From contig NZ_CP090059.1 in NCBI RefSeq assembly GCF_021391395.1, positions 434,001 through 498,000 on the forward strand: a DNA stretch of 64,000 nt. The letters are read 5' to 3'. This DNA is from Sphingomonas cannabina (GTDB lineage Bacteria; Pseudomonadota; Alphaproteobacteria; Sphingomonadales; Sphingomonadaceae). The notes beneath the pieces were generated by a model that worked only from the letters and a program-made list of their open reading frames with translations, did not search any database and was not told where the DNA came from. A program made the position numbers and the translations under genes. Below are positions 1-9,078 of the stretch, one piece after another (positions within the stretch are counted from its first letter, which is position 1; each line of letters opens with the position of its first letter).

Positions 1-403
1 TATGGGTCATCGCGGTTGTCGGGCTCGCGCCGTGCCAATGGCGATGGCCGGGCGGGCACCAGACCACGTCGCCCGCGCGGATCTCGACCACGGCCTCGCC
101 TTCACATTGCGTCCAGCCGACGCCGGAGGTCACGATCAGCGTCTGGCCGAGCGGATGGGTGTGCCAAGCGGTGCGCGCGCCCGGCTCGAAGGTGACGCTG
201 GCCACGCCGAAGCGCGGCTCCGGCGCGACGGTCAGCGGATCGATGCGCACCGATCCGGTGAACCATTCCGCGGGGCCCCGCTGCGACGGCTGCGTGCCGC
301 TGCGTTGGATTCGCATGCGATGCTCCTGTGGTTGCGGCGCGTCCTCGGCGGCGGCCGCGGGGGTGGGGAGGACCAGCGCGGCGACCAGGATCAGCAGCTT
401 CAC
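1..403 (-). CDS. Exported cupin-domain protein, hydroxynitrile-lyase-like (3' end outside window)
   Basis: Runs off the left edge; 134 codons are visible from a GTG start (401-403) preceded by GAGGTGG. Residues 1-21 form a signal peptide ending in an Ala run ([13 protein letters not shown]). The rest is a single small cupin: motif 1 reads [12 protein letters not shown] and motif 2 reads [16 protein letters not shown], followed by PTTAMTH. The two His-x-His pairs and the later His are the expected metal ligands. The pattern closely matches the small manganese cupins described as bacterial (R)-hydroxynitrile lyases, but most homologues are uncharacterised, so the reaction is inference. It is divergent from the LysR gene at 506, a common arrangement for a LysR-controlled target. 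Confidence 0.8.
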   Translation of the reverse strand, partial: MKLLILVAALVLPTPAAAAEDAPQPQEHRMRIQRSGTQPSQRGPAEWFTGSVRIDPLTVAPEPRFGVASVTFEPGARTAWHTHPLGQTLIVTSGVGWTQCEGEAVVEIRAGDVVWCPPGHRHWHGASPTTAMTH

Positions 404-505
404 GTGCCCACCTCATCGTCGCTTCCGGAACGCAATGGAGATAGGGCGGCTCCGTCCCGCGATTAGGCGCTGTAATCTGAAAGCGGTTGTGAGTATTTCT
501 CAGCA

Positions 506-1411
506 ATGAACCGCCAGGACCTGCCCGATCTGTCCGCCTTCGTCATGGTCGCCCGCGAGCGCAGCTTCACGCGCGCCGCGGCGCAGCTAGGCGTCACGCC
601 GTCGGCGCTCAGCCATGGCATCAGGGGTCTCGAGGAGCGGCTGGGCGTCCGGCTGCTCAACCGCACCACGCGCAGCGTCACCCCGACCGAGGCGGGCGAG
701 CGCGTGCTGCGCTCGGTCGCCTTCCATCTTGACGAGATCGAGACCCATGTCGCGGCGCTGAGCGACCTGCGCGAGCGGCCCGCCGGCACGGTGCGGATCA
801 CCGCCGACGAGCTTTCGCTCCAGACGGTGCTGTGGCCGCGGCTACGCGGGCTGCTCGCCGACCATCCCGACATCAAGGTCGAGATCGAGGCCGATTATCG
901 CCTGACCGACATCGTCGCCGAGCGGTTCGACGCCGGCGTGCGGCTGGGCGACCTCCTCGACAAGGACATGATCGCGGTGCCGGTCAGCCCGCCGATGCGG
1001 ATGCTGGCGGTGGCGACGCCGGGCTATTTCGCCAACCACGACAGGCCGCGCACGCCGCAGGAGCTGACCACGCATCGCTGCATCAACCTCCGGCTGCCGA
1101 CCTATGGCGGCCTCTACGCCTGGGAGTTCGAGCGGAACGGGCGGGCGCTGCGGGTGCGGGTGGACGGGCAGCTCATCTTCAACAGCATCTTCCAGGTCCG
1201 CGACGCGGCGCTCGACGGATTCGGGATCGCCTATCTGATGGAGACCATGATCGGGGACGATCTCGACAGCGGGGCGCTGGAGGCGGTGCTCGAGGACTGG
1301 TCGCCGCCGTTCTCGGGCTATCATCTCTACTATCCGAGCCGCCGGCAGCCGACGCCCGCCTTCGCGGCGATCGTCGAGGCGCTGCGCTACCGGCCGGGGC
1401 GGGAGGGGTAG
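506..1411 (+). CDS. LysR-family transcriptional regulator
   Basis: 301 residues, the normal LysR length. An N-terminal winged helix-turn-helix (about residues 5-62, with SFTRAAAQLGVTPSALSHGI and LEERLGVRLLNRTTRSV) is followed by a periplasmic-binding-protein-like effector domain (about 90-295). The divergent cupin gene, 102 bp away, is the likely target. The effector cannot be read from the sequence. The subgroup looks like the CrgA/DsdC-like LysR proteins common in sphingomonads. Confidence 0.93.
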   Translation: MNRQDLPDLSAFVMVARERSFTRAAAQLGVTPSALSHGIRGLEERLGVRLLNRTTRSVTPTEAGERVLRSVAFHLDEIETHVAALSDLRERPAGTVRITADELSLQTVLWPRLRGLLADHPDIKVEIEADYRLTDIVAERFDAGVRLGDLLDKDMIAVPVSPPMRMLAVATPGYFANHDRPRTPQELTTHRCINLRLPTYGGLYAWEFERNGRALRVRVDGQLIFNSIFQVRDAALDGFGIAYLMETMIGDDLDSGALEAVLEDWSPPFSGYHLYYPSRRQPTPAFAAIVEALRYRPGREG

Positions 1412-1421
1412 GGCCACCCTT

Positions 1422-1542
1422 CGTCACCCCGGACTTGTTCCGGGGTCCACCGGGCAGCCCAGCGCGGGCTTCTCGGTTCCATGTGCAACCTCGACGCCTG
1501 TCCTTGCGGAGACGTGGATGCCGGAACAAGTCCGGCATGACG
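1422..1542. repeat. Palindromic intergenic repeat, family 1
   Basis: Left arm GTCACCCCGGACTTGTTCCG (continuing to about 1450) and right arm GCCGGAACAAGTCCGGCATG (about 1518-1542) are inverted copies separated by about 65 bp. The same arms recur at 34102-34208, and variants with GGCGAAGGCCGG in the arms occur at 31378, 44882, 52442 and inside glpD at 26002. It lies between the convergent LysR and pnp genes. Confidence 0.85.
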
Positions 1543-1551
1543 GTGAATGTG

Positions 1552-1580
1552 AAAAGGGGCCCGCGTCGCCGCGAGCCCCC
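1552..1580 (-). terminator. Rho-independent terminator of pnp
   Basis: Read on the minus strand, GGGGCTCGCG and CGCGGGCCCC form a 10-bp stem with a GCGA loop followed by TTTTC, about 26 bp after the pnp stop codon. Confidence 0.8.
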
Positions 1581-1605
1581 TTCCGTTCCTGCGCTATCGC
1601 CGGTC

Positions 1606-3933
1606 TTAGTCCTCGCCGGTGAGGAAGGCCGGCAGGCCGATGTCCTCGCCGCCTTCGTCCTTCGACTCCGAGCGCTCGCGGCGCGGGCCGCGATCACCAC
1701 GGTCGCCGCGGTCACGGCGCGGACCGCGATCGCCGCCGTCGCGACGCGGGCCGCGGTCACCGCCACGGTCGCCACGTGGGCCTCGATCGCCGCGCTCGCC
1801 CCGCTCCCGCGGCTCGCGCGCGGGGCGCGTGTCCTCGAGCTCGGCGCCGGTCTCCTGGTCGACGACGCGCATCGACAGGCGGACCTTGCCGCGCGGATCG
1901 ATCTCGAGGACCTTGACCTTGACCTCCTGGCCCTCCTTGAGGGCGTCGGAGACCTTCTCGACGCGCTCGTTCTTGATCTCCGAGACGTGGACGAGACCGT
2001 CCTTGCCGCCCATGAAGTTCACGAACGCGCCGAAGTCGACGAGGTTGACGACCTTGCCGTTGTAGATCTTGCCGACCTCGGGCTCCTCGACGATGCCCTT
2101 GATCCAGTTCATCGCCGCCTCGATCTGCGCGACGTCGGACGAGCTGATCTTGATCACGCCCTCGTCGTCGATGTCGACCTTGGCGCCGGTGGTGGCGACG
2201 ATCTCGCGGATCACCTTGCCGCCGGTGCCGATGACGTCGCGGATCTTCGACTTGTCGATCTGCATCGTCTCGATGCGCGGCGCGTGGGCCGACAGCTCGG
2301 TGCGGGTCTCGCCCAGCGCCTTGGCCATCTCGCCGAGGATGTGCGCGCGGCCGTCCTTCGCCTGGGCGAGGGCGACCTTCATGATCTCCTCGGTGATGCC
2401 GGCGATCTTGATGTCCATCTGCAGGCTGGTGATGCCCTCGGACGTGCCCGCCACCTTGAAGTCCATGTCGCCGAGGTGATCCTCGTCGCCCAGGATGTCG
2501 CTGAGCACCGCGAAGTCCTTGCCCTCCAGGATCAGGCCCATCGCGATACCCGAAACCGGGCGCTTGATCGGCACGCCGGCATCCATCAGGCTCAGCGAGC
2601 CGCCGCACACCGTCGCCATCGACGACGAGCCGTTCGACTCGGTGATGTCGCTGGTGACGCGGATCGTGTAGGGGAACTCCTCCTTGGTCGGCAGCACCGG
2701 GTGCAGCGCGCGCCAGGCGAGCTTGCCGTGACCGACCTCGCGGCGGCCCGGCGCGCCGAAGCGGCCGACCTCGCCCACCGAATAGGGCGGGAAGTTATAG
2801 TGCAGCATGAAATGCTGGTAGCTGAGGCCGTCCAGCCCATCGATCATCTGCTCGGCGTCCTTGGTGCCGAGCGTGGTGGTGGCGATGGTCTGGGTCTCGC
2901 CGCGGGTGAACAGGGCGGAGCCGTGCGCGCGCGGGAGGAAGTGGACCTCGGCCTCGATCGGGCGGACCGTCTTGGTGTCGCGGCCGTCGATGCGGCGGCC
3001 TTCCTTGAGGATCGCGGTGCGGACGATGTCCGCCTCGAGCTTCTTGACCAGCTTCGCCGCGACCAGCTGCTCCTGCGGGGTCTTCTCCGCCATCGCCGCC
3101 TTGGCCTTGGCGCGGGCCTCGTTGAGCGCGTTGGAGCGCTCCGACTTGTTGGTCAGCTTGTAGGCGGCCTCGATGTCCTTGCCGACCAGCTTCTTGAGCT
3201 CGGCCTTGACCGCGGCCTGGTCGTCGCCCTGCTTGAGCTCCCACGGCTCCTTGGCGGCCTGCTCGGCGAGCTTGATGATCGCCTTGATCACGTCCTGCGA
3301 CGCCTTGTGCGCGAACATCACCGCGCCCAGCATCACCTCTTCCGACAGCTCCTTGGCCTCGGACTCGACCATCATCACCGCGTCGTGGGTGGCGGCGACG
3401 ACGAGGTCGAGCAGGCCGGCCTCGACCTGCTCGTCGGTCGGGTTGAGGATATAGTCGCTGCCGTCATAGCCGACGCGCGCGGCGCCGATCGGGCCCATGA
3501 ACGGCACGCCCGACAGCGTCATCGCGGCCGAGGCGGCGATCATCGCCAGGATGTCGGGCTCGTTCTCGCCGTCGTAGGAGAGCACCTGCGCGATGCAGTT
3601 GATCTCGTTGTAGAAGCCTTCGGGGAACAGCGGGCGGATCGGGCGGTCGATGAGGCGGGAGACCAGCGTCTCCTTCTCGGTCGCGCCGCGCTCGCGCTTG
3701 AAGAAGCCACCCGGGATGCGACCCGCGGCGGAGAACTTCTCCTGATAATGGACGGTGAGCGGGAAGAAATCCTGCCCTTCCTTGACGGTCTTCGCGGCCG
3801 TGACGGCGCAGAGGACGACGGTCTCGCCGAGGGTCGCGATCACCGCGCCGTCGGCCTGGCGGGCAACCTTGCCCGTTTCGAGCGTGAGGGTCTTGCCGCC
3901 CCACTCGATGCTTACGGTCTTCTTGTCGAACAT
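1606..3933 (-). CDS. pnp: Polyribonucleotide nucleotidyltransferase (PNPase)
   Basis: 775 residues. It catalyses phosphorolytic 3'-5' RNA decay and is a core degradosome-type enzyme. It contains two RNase PH domains (the second with [19 protein letters not shown]), a KH domain (with the [10 protein letters not shown] loop) and an S1 domain (with [15 protein letters not shown]). After S1 there is an Arg/Gly/Asp-rich tail of about 80 residues made of GDRGPR-type repeats, longer than in E. coli and likely an RNA- or protein-binding tail. Gene order rpsO-pnp on the minus strand is conserved in bacteria. The 236-bp gap to rpsO holds a palindromic repeat and the rpsO terminator. Confidence 0.97.
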   Translation of the reverse strand: MFDKKTVSIEWGGKTLTLETGKVARQADGAVIATLGETVVLCAVTAAKTVKEGQDFFPLTVHYQEKFSAAGRIPGGFFKRERGATEKETLVSRLIDRPIRPLFPEGFYNEINCIAQVLSYDGENEPDILAMIAASAAMTLSGVPFMGPIGAARVGYDGSDYILNPTDEQVEAGLLDLVVAATHDAVMMVESEAKELSEEVMLGAVMFAHKASQDVIKAIIKLAEQAAKEPWELKQGDDQAAVKAELKKLVGKDIEAAYKLTNKSERSNALNEARAKAKAAMAEKTPQEQLVAAKLVKKLEADIVRTAILKEGRRIDGRDTKTVRPIEAEVHFLPRAHGSALFTRGETQTIATTTLGTKDAEQMIDGLDGLSYQHFMLHYNFPPYSVGEVGRFGAPGRREVGHGKLAWRALHPVLPTKEEFPYTIRVTSDITESNGSSSMATVCGGSLSLMDAGVPIKRPVSGIAMGLILEGKDFAVLSDILGDEDHLGDMDFKVAGTSEGITSLQMDIKIAGITEEIMKVALAQAKDGRAHILGEMAKALGETRTELSAHAPRIETMQIDKSKIRDVIGTGGKVIREIVATTGAKVDIDDEGVIKISSSDVAQIEAAMNWIKGIVEEPEVGKIYNGKVVNLVDFGAFVNFMGGKDGLVHVSEIKNERVEKVSDALKEGQEVKVKVLEIDPRGKVRLSMRVVDQETGAELEDTRPAREPRERGERGDRGPRGDRGGDRGPRRDGGDRGPRRDRGDRGDRGPRRERSESKDEGGEDIGLPAFLTGED

Positions 3934-4012
3934 TTGGTTTCCTTCACTCCCCGCGCCCTATGCGCGAGGGGCCTATGAGCGAGCCGGTGCGGCTCTTTCG
4001 GTATCCTCCCAA

Positions 4013-4094
4013 CCCGTTCGGGCTGAGCCTGTCGAAGCCCCGTCCTTCTTTCGGAAGAAGAAGTGCAGCCCTTCGACAAGCTCGGGGCGAACGG
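4013..4094. repeat. Palindromic intergenic repeat, family 4
   Basis: Arms CCGTTCGGGCTGAGCCTGTC and GACAAGCTCGGGGCGAACGG are imperfect inverted copies enclosing about 40 bp that itself folds (CTTCTTTCGGAAGAAG). A half copy is present at 36918-36940. It lies in the rpsO-pnp gap. Confidence 0.8.
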
Positions 4095-4142
4095 TAGAGG
4101 ACTTGGCGGGCGGTTCGCCGGATTGCGTGCCGCCCGAATGCG

Positions 4143-4166
4143 AAAAGAGCGCCCGAAGGCGCCCTT
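4143..4166 (-). terminator. Rho-independent terminator of rpsO
   Basis: On the minus strand GGGCGCC, loop TTCG, GGCGCTC and then TTTT directly follow the rpsO stop. It would separate rpsO from pnp, so pnp probably has its own promoter or relies on read-through. Confidence 0.75.
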
Positions 4167-4169
4167 CCC

Positions 4170-4439
4170 TTATTTGCGAAGCCCGAGCTTCGCGATCAGT
4201 GCCAGATAGCGGTCGCCATCCGATTTGCGGAGATAGTCGAGCAGCGAGCGACGCTTGTTGACCAGCATCAGCAGGCCGCGGCGCGAATGGTTGTCCTTCG
4301 CGTGGGTCTTGAAATGCTCGGTCAGGTTCTTGATGCGCTCGGTGAGAATCGCGACCTGCACCTCGGTCGAACCGGTGTCGCCGGCGGCGCGGCCATGTTC
4401 CTTGATGAGCGCGTCCTTGCGCTCGGCAGTGATCGACAT
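4170..4439 (-). CDS. rpsO: 30S ribosomal protein S15
   Basis: 89 residues, exactly the family length. It shows the S15 signature ([20 protein letters not shown] followed by [10 protein letters not shown]) and [17 protein letters not shown] near the N-terminus. S15 binds 16S rRNA at the platform. It sits between truB (upstream) and pnp (downstream), the classical order. Confidence 0.98.
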   Translation of the reverse strand: MSITAERKDALIKEHGRAAGDTGSTEVQVAILTERIKNLTEHFKTHAKDNHSRRGLLMLVNKRRSLLDYLRKSDGDRYLALIAKLGLRK

Positions 4440-4460
4440 TGTGTTTCCTTCGACATCGGA

Positions 4461-5462
4461 TCAAAGATTGAAGCCTCGGACGACGCGGGCCTGCCCGCTT
4501 TCCACCTCCACCAACGCCACCGGGGTCTCGCCCAGCATCGCGAAGTGGAGGCCGTCGTCTCTGGCGATCCCGGCCAGCACACGCCCCTGACGGAGCGCTC
4601 CTGCCTGGTCGGGGTCGAGGGGGAGAGCCGGGATGTCGTCCAGCCCCGCCCTCAGCGGCAGGAGAATCTGTTCAAGGCGGCGCCCATTACCGAGTTCCGC
4701 CAATTTGTCCAGCGATATCGCGGAATCGAGGCCGAACGGGCCGGCCTTTGTGCGACGAAGCATCGTCACATGTCCTACGGTGCCGAGAGCCCGCGCAATG
4801 TCGCGGGCGAGGCTGCGGATGTAAGTGCCCTTCGAGACATGGGCGGAGAGGGTGATGTCTTCAAGCTCCTCCCCGGCACGGGGAGGGGGACCGCTCGCCG
4901 AAGGCGAGTGGTGGAGGGGGCCCGTCACAAGCGAATCGTTCGTGGCTGGGCCCCCTCCACCATCGCTGCGCGATGGTCCCCCTCCCCGTGCCGGGGAGGA
5001 GCTTAGGGCGTGCACCACCACGTCCCGGCTGGCCAGCGCCACCATCTCCCCTGCGCGGGCAAGGTCATAGGCACGCTTGCCGTCGACCTTGAGCGCCGAA
5101 TAGGCGGGCGGTACCTGGCTGATCGGGCCGGTGAAGCGGGGCAGCACCGCCTCGACCTCCGCATGCGTCGGACGCACCTTCGAGGTCGCGACCACCTCAC
5201 CTTCCGCATCGAGCGTGTCGGTCTCCTCGCCGAAGCGGATCGTGAAATCATAAGCCTTGTCACTGTCGAGCATCCGCCCGGCAAGCTTGGTCGCCTCGCC
5301 CAGCGCGACCGGGAGCACGCCTGAGGCGAGCGGATCGAGCGTGCCGCCGTGGCCAACCTTGATCTTGCCGTAGCCGCCCGCGCGCAGCGCCCGCTTGACC
5401 GCCGATACGGCTTCGGTCGAGCCCGGTCCGACCGGCTTGTCGAGGATCACCCAGCCGTGCAT
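4461..5462 (-). CDS. truB: tRNA pseudouridine-55 synthase, with an in-frame palindromic insertion
   Basis: 333 residues from ATG at 5460-5462. It makes pseudouridine 55 in the T-arm of tRNA. The catalytic motif GHGGTLDPLASGVL places the nucleophile at Asp43. RPTHAEVEAVLPRFTG and QVPPAYSALKVDGKRAYDLA are typical, and the C-terminus carries the SKGTYIRSLARDI motif. Between DVVVHAL and LEDITLSAHVSKGTY lies a foreign segment of about 47 residues (SSSPARGGGPSRSDGGGG...GPPPRAGEE) encoded by the repeat at 4863-5004. It falls between two conserved strands, probably in a surface loop. The gene ends 21 bp before rpsO and starts 5 bp after the M50 peptidase gene. Confidence 0.95.
   Translation of the reverse strand: MHGWVILDKPVGPGSTEAVSAVKRALRAGGYGKIKVGHGGTLDPLASGVLPVALGEATKLAGRMLDSDKAYDFTIRFGEETDTLDAEGEVVATSKVRPTHAEVEAVLPRFTGPISQVPPAYSALKVDGKRAYDLARAGEMVALASRDVVVHALSSSPARGGGPSRSDGGGGPATNDSLVTGPLHHSPSASGPPPRAGEELEDITLSAHVSKGTYIRSLARDIARALGTVGHVTMLRRTKAGPFGLDSAISLDKLAELGNGRRLEQILLPLRAGLDDIPALPLDPDQAGALRQGRVLAGIARDDGLHFAMLGETPVALVEVESGQARVVRGFNL
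4863..5004. repeat. Palindromic repeat, family 2, inside truB
   Basis: Perfect 30-bp terminal inverted repeats beginning AAGCTCCTCCCCGGCACGGG and ending CCCGTGCCGGGGAGGAGCTT. The interior has two further inverted segments (CGAAGGCG and CATCGCTGCGCGATG). The truB reading frame is open through it. Sister copies lie at 9406, 29771 and 61017. Confidence 0.92.
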
Positions 5463-5467
5463 CACGC

Positions 5468-6157
5468 TCAGGCCGGAATCCCACCGAGCGCGAGGAAAGC
5501 GCGGATGACGGTCTCCGCGATCGGACCGATCACCCGCGCGACGATGTTCGCCTTGGGCGCGATCATCGGCAGCACCAGCAGCAGGAAGACGAGTAGCGGG
5601 AACCCGAAGCGCGCGATCTTGCGCCACCCCGGCACCAGCGCGCGCGGCAGCGCGCCCTCGACGACGTGACCGCCGTCGAAGGGCGGCAGCGGGATCAGGT
5701 TGAAGATGGCGAGAAAGACATTGATCAGCAGGAAGTTGACCAGATTGTCGGTGAGGAATCCCGCCGCGCCCGTCTCCGGCAGCTCGCCCGCGACGGCATA
5801 GGTCGCGCCGAGCGCTAGCGTCGTCAGCAGCGCCAGCACCAGGTTGCTCCCGGGTCCGGCGAGCGCGACCAGCACCATGTCGCGGCGCGGGTTGCGCAGG
5901 CGCTTGGCGCGGACCGGCACCGGCTTGGCCCAGCCGAAGATCGGCGCGTGGGCGATCGCCAGCAGCAGCGGCAGCACCACCGTGCCGATCGGATCGACAT
6001 GCTTGATCGGATTGAGGGTCAGCCGCCCGAGATTCGCCGCGGTCTGATCCCCCAGCGCGCGCGCCACCCAGCCGTGCGCGACCTCGTGGCACACGATCGC
6101 AAACACCAGCGGGATCAGCCACACCGCGACGGTGTAGGCCATATTCTGTTCAGCCAT
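5468..6157 (-). CDS. Site-2 protease family (M50) membrane metalloprotease
   Basis: 229 residues with about five hydrophobic segments. The zinc motif HEVAH (HExxH) lies in the first membrane segment (about residue 24), and the second metal motif is NLIPLPPFDGGHV (NPDG type). It belongs to the short M50 proteins without a PDZ domain, which are intramembrane proteases of unknown substrate. ATG at 6155-6157 is chosen; a Met five codons later is an alternative. It lies immediately upstream of truB on the same strand. Confidence 0.9.
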   Translation of the reverse strand: MAEQNMAYTVAVWLIPLVFAIVCHEVAHGWVARALGDQTAANLGRLTLNPIKHVDPIGTVVLPLLLAIAHAPIFGWAKPVPVRAKRLRNPRRDMVLVALAGPGSNLVLALLTTLALGATYAVAGELPETGAAGFLTDNLVNFLLINVFLAIFNLIPLPPFDGGHVVEGALPRALVPGWRKIARFGFPLLVFLLLVLPMIAPKANIVARVIGPIAETVIRAFLALGGIPA

Positions 6158-6192
6158 GGCGCGCTTCTAGCGGGCGGAAGCCTGACCGACCA

Positions 6193-6564
6193 TCACTGCT
6201 TCTTGGCGGATTGGCGCTTGGGCGGCGCGTCGCTCTTGGTCAGGCTCGCGATCCAGCAGGCCTGGCCGTCGACATAGATGCGGCCGCTGTTGTCGAGCCG
6301 ATCGCCGGCGAAGCGCGTGTCGACTGCGATGCGGGTCGCGAAGGGCAGGTTGGTGCAGGGTCCGTTCAAGCTGGCGTAATACCACTGCCGCGCGCGATTC
6401 TGGAGGTAGATGCCGCGATCGCCGTCCGCCTCGAAGTCATAGATGTTGCCGAACTGGACGAAGGGGATCGACTCCTCCTTCGGCTGGGTCGGCGCCGGCT
6501 TCTGTGCGGCGGCCGGCACGGCGGCGACGGCAAGCGCCGCCAGGGCGATAAGGGTGCGGGTCAT
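6193..6564 (-). CDS. Exported small protein, DUF6491-like
   Basis: 123 residues. Residues 1-20 are a signal peptide (LIALAALAVAAVPAAAQ). The mature part contains FVQFGNIYDFEADGDRGIYL, RQWYYASLNGPCTNLPFA and a C-terminal Cys (QACW), so one disulfide is likely. This arrangement resembles the DUF6491 family of periplasmic proteins of unknown role; the assignment is from memory. The ATG at 6562-6564 is preferred over a start 38 codons upstream because it begins the signal peptide. Confidence 0.75.
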   Translation of the reverse strand: MTRTLIALAALAVAAVPAAAQKPAPTQPKEESIPFVQFGNIYDFEADGDRGIYLQNRARQWYYASLNGPCTNLPFATRIAVDTRFAGDRLDNSGRIYVDGQACWIASLTKSDAPPKRQSAKKQ

Positions 6565-6734
6565 GCCGTGCTCTCTAGCCGATGCCGCCTGAACCGGCGC
6601 TGAGCGGCGGTCCGGCGTGACGTCCGGCGACCGGAAGGCGTGACTCGGCTCTTGAAATTTTATAACAAGGCTGCGCAACGCGAATCCACGCGCTCGACCG
6701 GCGCTTGAGATGTGGATCGAACGCTGGAGAGAGC

Positions 6735-8021
6735 ATGACCGACCCCGGCGCGCGCGCCAATCTGCCCCGACTTAGCCTGCATGTGCCGGAGCCGCGGTTC
6801 CGGCCGGGGGACGAAGCCGACTTCGCCGATGTGACGGTGCCGCCCGCCGGCTCGGCTCGTCGTCCCGACACTGCCGAGAAGGCCGACGGCTTCCACGAGC
6901 TCGCCTATGGCCTCATCCGCGTGCTCGACGAATCGGCGCAGGCGGTCGGGCCCTGGGACCCGAAGCTCGATCCCGACACGCTACGCCGGATGCTGCGCTA
7001 CATGGCGCTGGTCCGCGCCTTCGACGAGCGCATGTTCCGCGCCCAGCGCCAGGGCAAGACCAGCTTCTACATGAAGTCGACCGGCGAAGAGGCGGTGGCG
7101 GTCGCGGCGACGATGGCGCTCGATCCCGACGATATGTGCTTCCCGAGCTACCGTCAGCAGGGCATCCTGATCGCGCGCGAATGGTCGCTGGTCGACATGA
7201 TGAACCAGATCTATTCGAACAGCGCCGACCGCCTCGGCGGCAAGCAGCTGCCGATCATGTATTCGGTGAAGGAGCGCGGCTTCTTCTCGATCTCGGGCAA
7301 CCTCGCCACCCAATATCCGCAGGCGGTGGGCTGGGCGATGGCGAGTGCGGCCAAAGGCGACAGCCGCATCGCCGCGACCTGGTGCGGCGAGGGATCGACG
7401 GCGGAAGGCGACTTCCATTCCGCCTGCACCTTCGCCAGCGTCTACCGCGCGCCGGTGATCCTCAACGTCGTCAACAACCAATGGGCGATCTCTAGCTTCT
7501 CGGGATTTGCCGGGGCGGAGGCGACCACCTTTGCCGCGCGCGCGCTCGGCTATGGCATCGCGGGCCTGAGGGTCGATGGCAACGACGCGCTCGCGGTCTA
7601 TGCCGCCACCCGCTGGGCGGCCGAGCGGGCGCGCACCAACCAGGGCGCGACGCTGATCGAGCATTTCACCTATCGCGCCGAAGGCCACTCCACCTCGGAC
7701 GACCCGAGCGCTTACCGCTCCGCCCAAGAATCCGGGAAGTGGCCGCTCGGCGACCCTGTCGTCCGGCTGAAGCAGCACCTCATCGCGCTCGGCGAATGGG
7801 ACGAGGAACGCCACGCTGCGCAGGACAAGGAGGTCGCCGAGCAGGTCAAGGCCGCGCAGAAGGAGGCCGAAGCCAACGGCATCCTCGGCCACGGCCTGCA
7901 CCAGCCGCTCGACACGCTGTTCGACGGCGTGTTCGAGGAGATGCCCTGGCATTTGAGGGAGCAGCAAGCGCAGATGCTGGCGGAAGAGGAAGCGAGCGGA
8001 CGGCCATGGGCGCGGAAGTGA
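6735..8021 (+). CDS. bkdA1: Branched-chain 2-oxoacid dehydrogenase E1, alpha subunit
   Basis: 428 residues. This is the thiamine-diphosphate subunit of the complex that oxidatively decarboxylates the oxoacids from Val, Leu and Ile. The TPP/Mg motif reads WCGEGSTAEGDFHSACTFAS and ends in NVVNNQWAIS. FTYRAEGHSTSDDPSAYRS carries the phosphorylation-loop region of E1 alpha proteins. The N-terminal 60 residues are the extension typical of bacterial BCKDH E1 alpha. Start ATG 6735 follows GGAGAGAG. It is the first gene of a tight operon with the E1 beta and E2 genes. No E3 (lipoamide dehydrogenase) is encoded here. Confidence 0.95.
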   Translation: MTDPGARANLPRLSLHVPEPRFRPGDEADFADVTVPPAGSARRPDTAEKADGFHELAYGLIRVLDESAQAVGPWDPKLDPDTLRRMLRYMALVRAFDERMFRAQRQGKTSFYMKSTGEEAVAVAATMALDPDDMCFPSYRQQGILIAREWSLVDMMNQIYSNSADRLGGKQLPIMYSVKERGFFSISGNLATQYPQAVGWAMASAAKGDSRIAATWCGEGSTAEGDFHSACTFASVYRAPVILNVVNNQWAISSFSGFAGAEATTFAARALGYGIAGLRVDGNDALAVYAATRWAAERARTNQGATLIEHFTYRAEGHSTSDDPSAYRSAQESGKWPLGDPVVRLKQHLIALGEWDEERHAAQDKEVAEQVKAAQKEAEANGILGHGLHQPLDTLFDGVFEEMPWHLREQQAQMLAEEEASGRPWARK

Positions 8022-8026
8022 CGACG

Positions 8027-9073
8027 ATGGCCGACGAGGCGCAGAACGGCGCGGGCGAGACCACCCGCATGAACATGATCCAGGCGATCAACTCCGCCAT
8101 GGACGTGATGATGGCGCGCGATCCAGACGTGATCGTGATGGGCGAGGACGTCGGCTATTTCGGCGGCGTGTTCCGCGCGACCGCGGGGCTGCAGGCCAAA
8201 TACGGCAAGACCCGCGTGTTCGACACGCCGATCACCGAGATCGGCATCGTCGGCGTCGCGATCGGCATGGGCGCCTATGGCCTGCGGCCCGTGCCCGAGA
8301 TCCAGTTCGCCGATTACATCTACCCCGCGCTCGACCAGCTGGTCAGCGAGGCGGCGCGCCTGCGCTACCGCTCGGCCGGCGAGTTCACCGCGCCGATCAC
8401 GGTGCGCTCGCCCTTCGGCGGCGGCATCTTCGGCGGACAGACCCACTCGCAGTCGCCCGAGGGCATCTTCACCCATGTCTCGGGGATCAAGACGGTGATC
8501 CCGTCGACGCCCTACGACGCCAAGGGGCTGCTGATCGCCGCGATCGAGGACAATGATCCCGTCCTCTTCTTCGAGCCCAAGCGCATCTACAACGGCCCGT
8601 TCAACGGCCATTGGGACCGCCCGGCGGAGAATTGGTCGAAGCACCCAGGCGGCGAGGTGCCGACCGGCTATTACCACATCCCGCTGGGCAAGGCCGAGAT
8701 CGTCCGCCCCGGCGAAGCGCTGACGATCCTCGCCTACGGCACGATGGTCCATGTCGTGCGCGGCGTGGTCGAGGAGGCCGGCGTCGACGCCGAGATCATC
8801 GATCTGCGCACGCTCGTGCCCCTCGACATCGAGGCGATCGAGGCGTCGGTCCGCAAGACCGGCCGCTGCATGATCGTGCATGAGGCGACGCGCACCTCCG
8901 GCTTCGGCGCCGAACTGTCGGCGCTGGTGCAGGAGCGCTGCTTCTACCACCTGGAAGCGCCGATCGAGCGCGTCACCGGCTTCGACACGCCTTATCCCCA
9001 CAGCCTCGAATGGGCCTATTTCCCGGGGCCCGTCCGCATCGGCGAGGCGCTCCGCAAGATCATGAAGGATTGA
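8027..9073 (+). CDS. bkdA2: Branched-chain 2-oxoacid dehydrogenase E1, beta subunit
   Basis: 348 residues from ATG 8027. An in-frame ATG at 8006 would overlap the previous gene by 16 bp and cannot be excluded. It contains VMGEDVGYFGGVFRATAGL (TPP-binding Glu), RVFDTPITEIGIVGVAIGMG, PFGGGIFGGQTHSQSPEG and the transketolase C-terminal domain (TILAYGTMVH...IIDLRTLVPLD). It pairs with the preceding alpha subunit as an alpha2-beta2 E1. Confidence 0.95.
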   Translation: MADEAQNGAGETTRMNMIQAINSAMDVMMARDPDVIVMGEDVGYFGGVFRATAGLQAKYGKTRVFDTPITEIGIVGVAIGMGAYGLRPVPEIQFADYIYPALDQLVSEAARLRYRSAGEFTAPITVRSPFGGGIFGGQTHSQSPEGIFTHVSGIKTVIPSTPYDAKGLLIAAIEDNDPVLFFEPKRIYNGPFNGHWDRPAENWSKHPGGEVPTGYYHIPLGKAEIVRPGEALTILAYGTMVHVVRGVVEEAGVDAEIIDLRTLVPLDIEAIEASVRKTGRCMIVHEATRTSGFGAELSALVQERCFYHLEAPIERVTGFDTPYPHSLEWAYFPGPVRIGEALRKIMKD

Positions 9074-9078
9074 CCAGA

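Noticed and set aside
832..3978. A 1048-codon open frame on the plus strand across LysR and pnp
   Set aside because: It is the GC-rich shadow of pnp on the other strand; the translation is low-complexity Ala/Arg/Asp/Leu and has no fold motifs.
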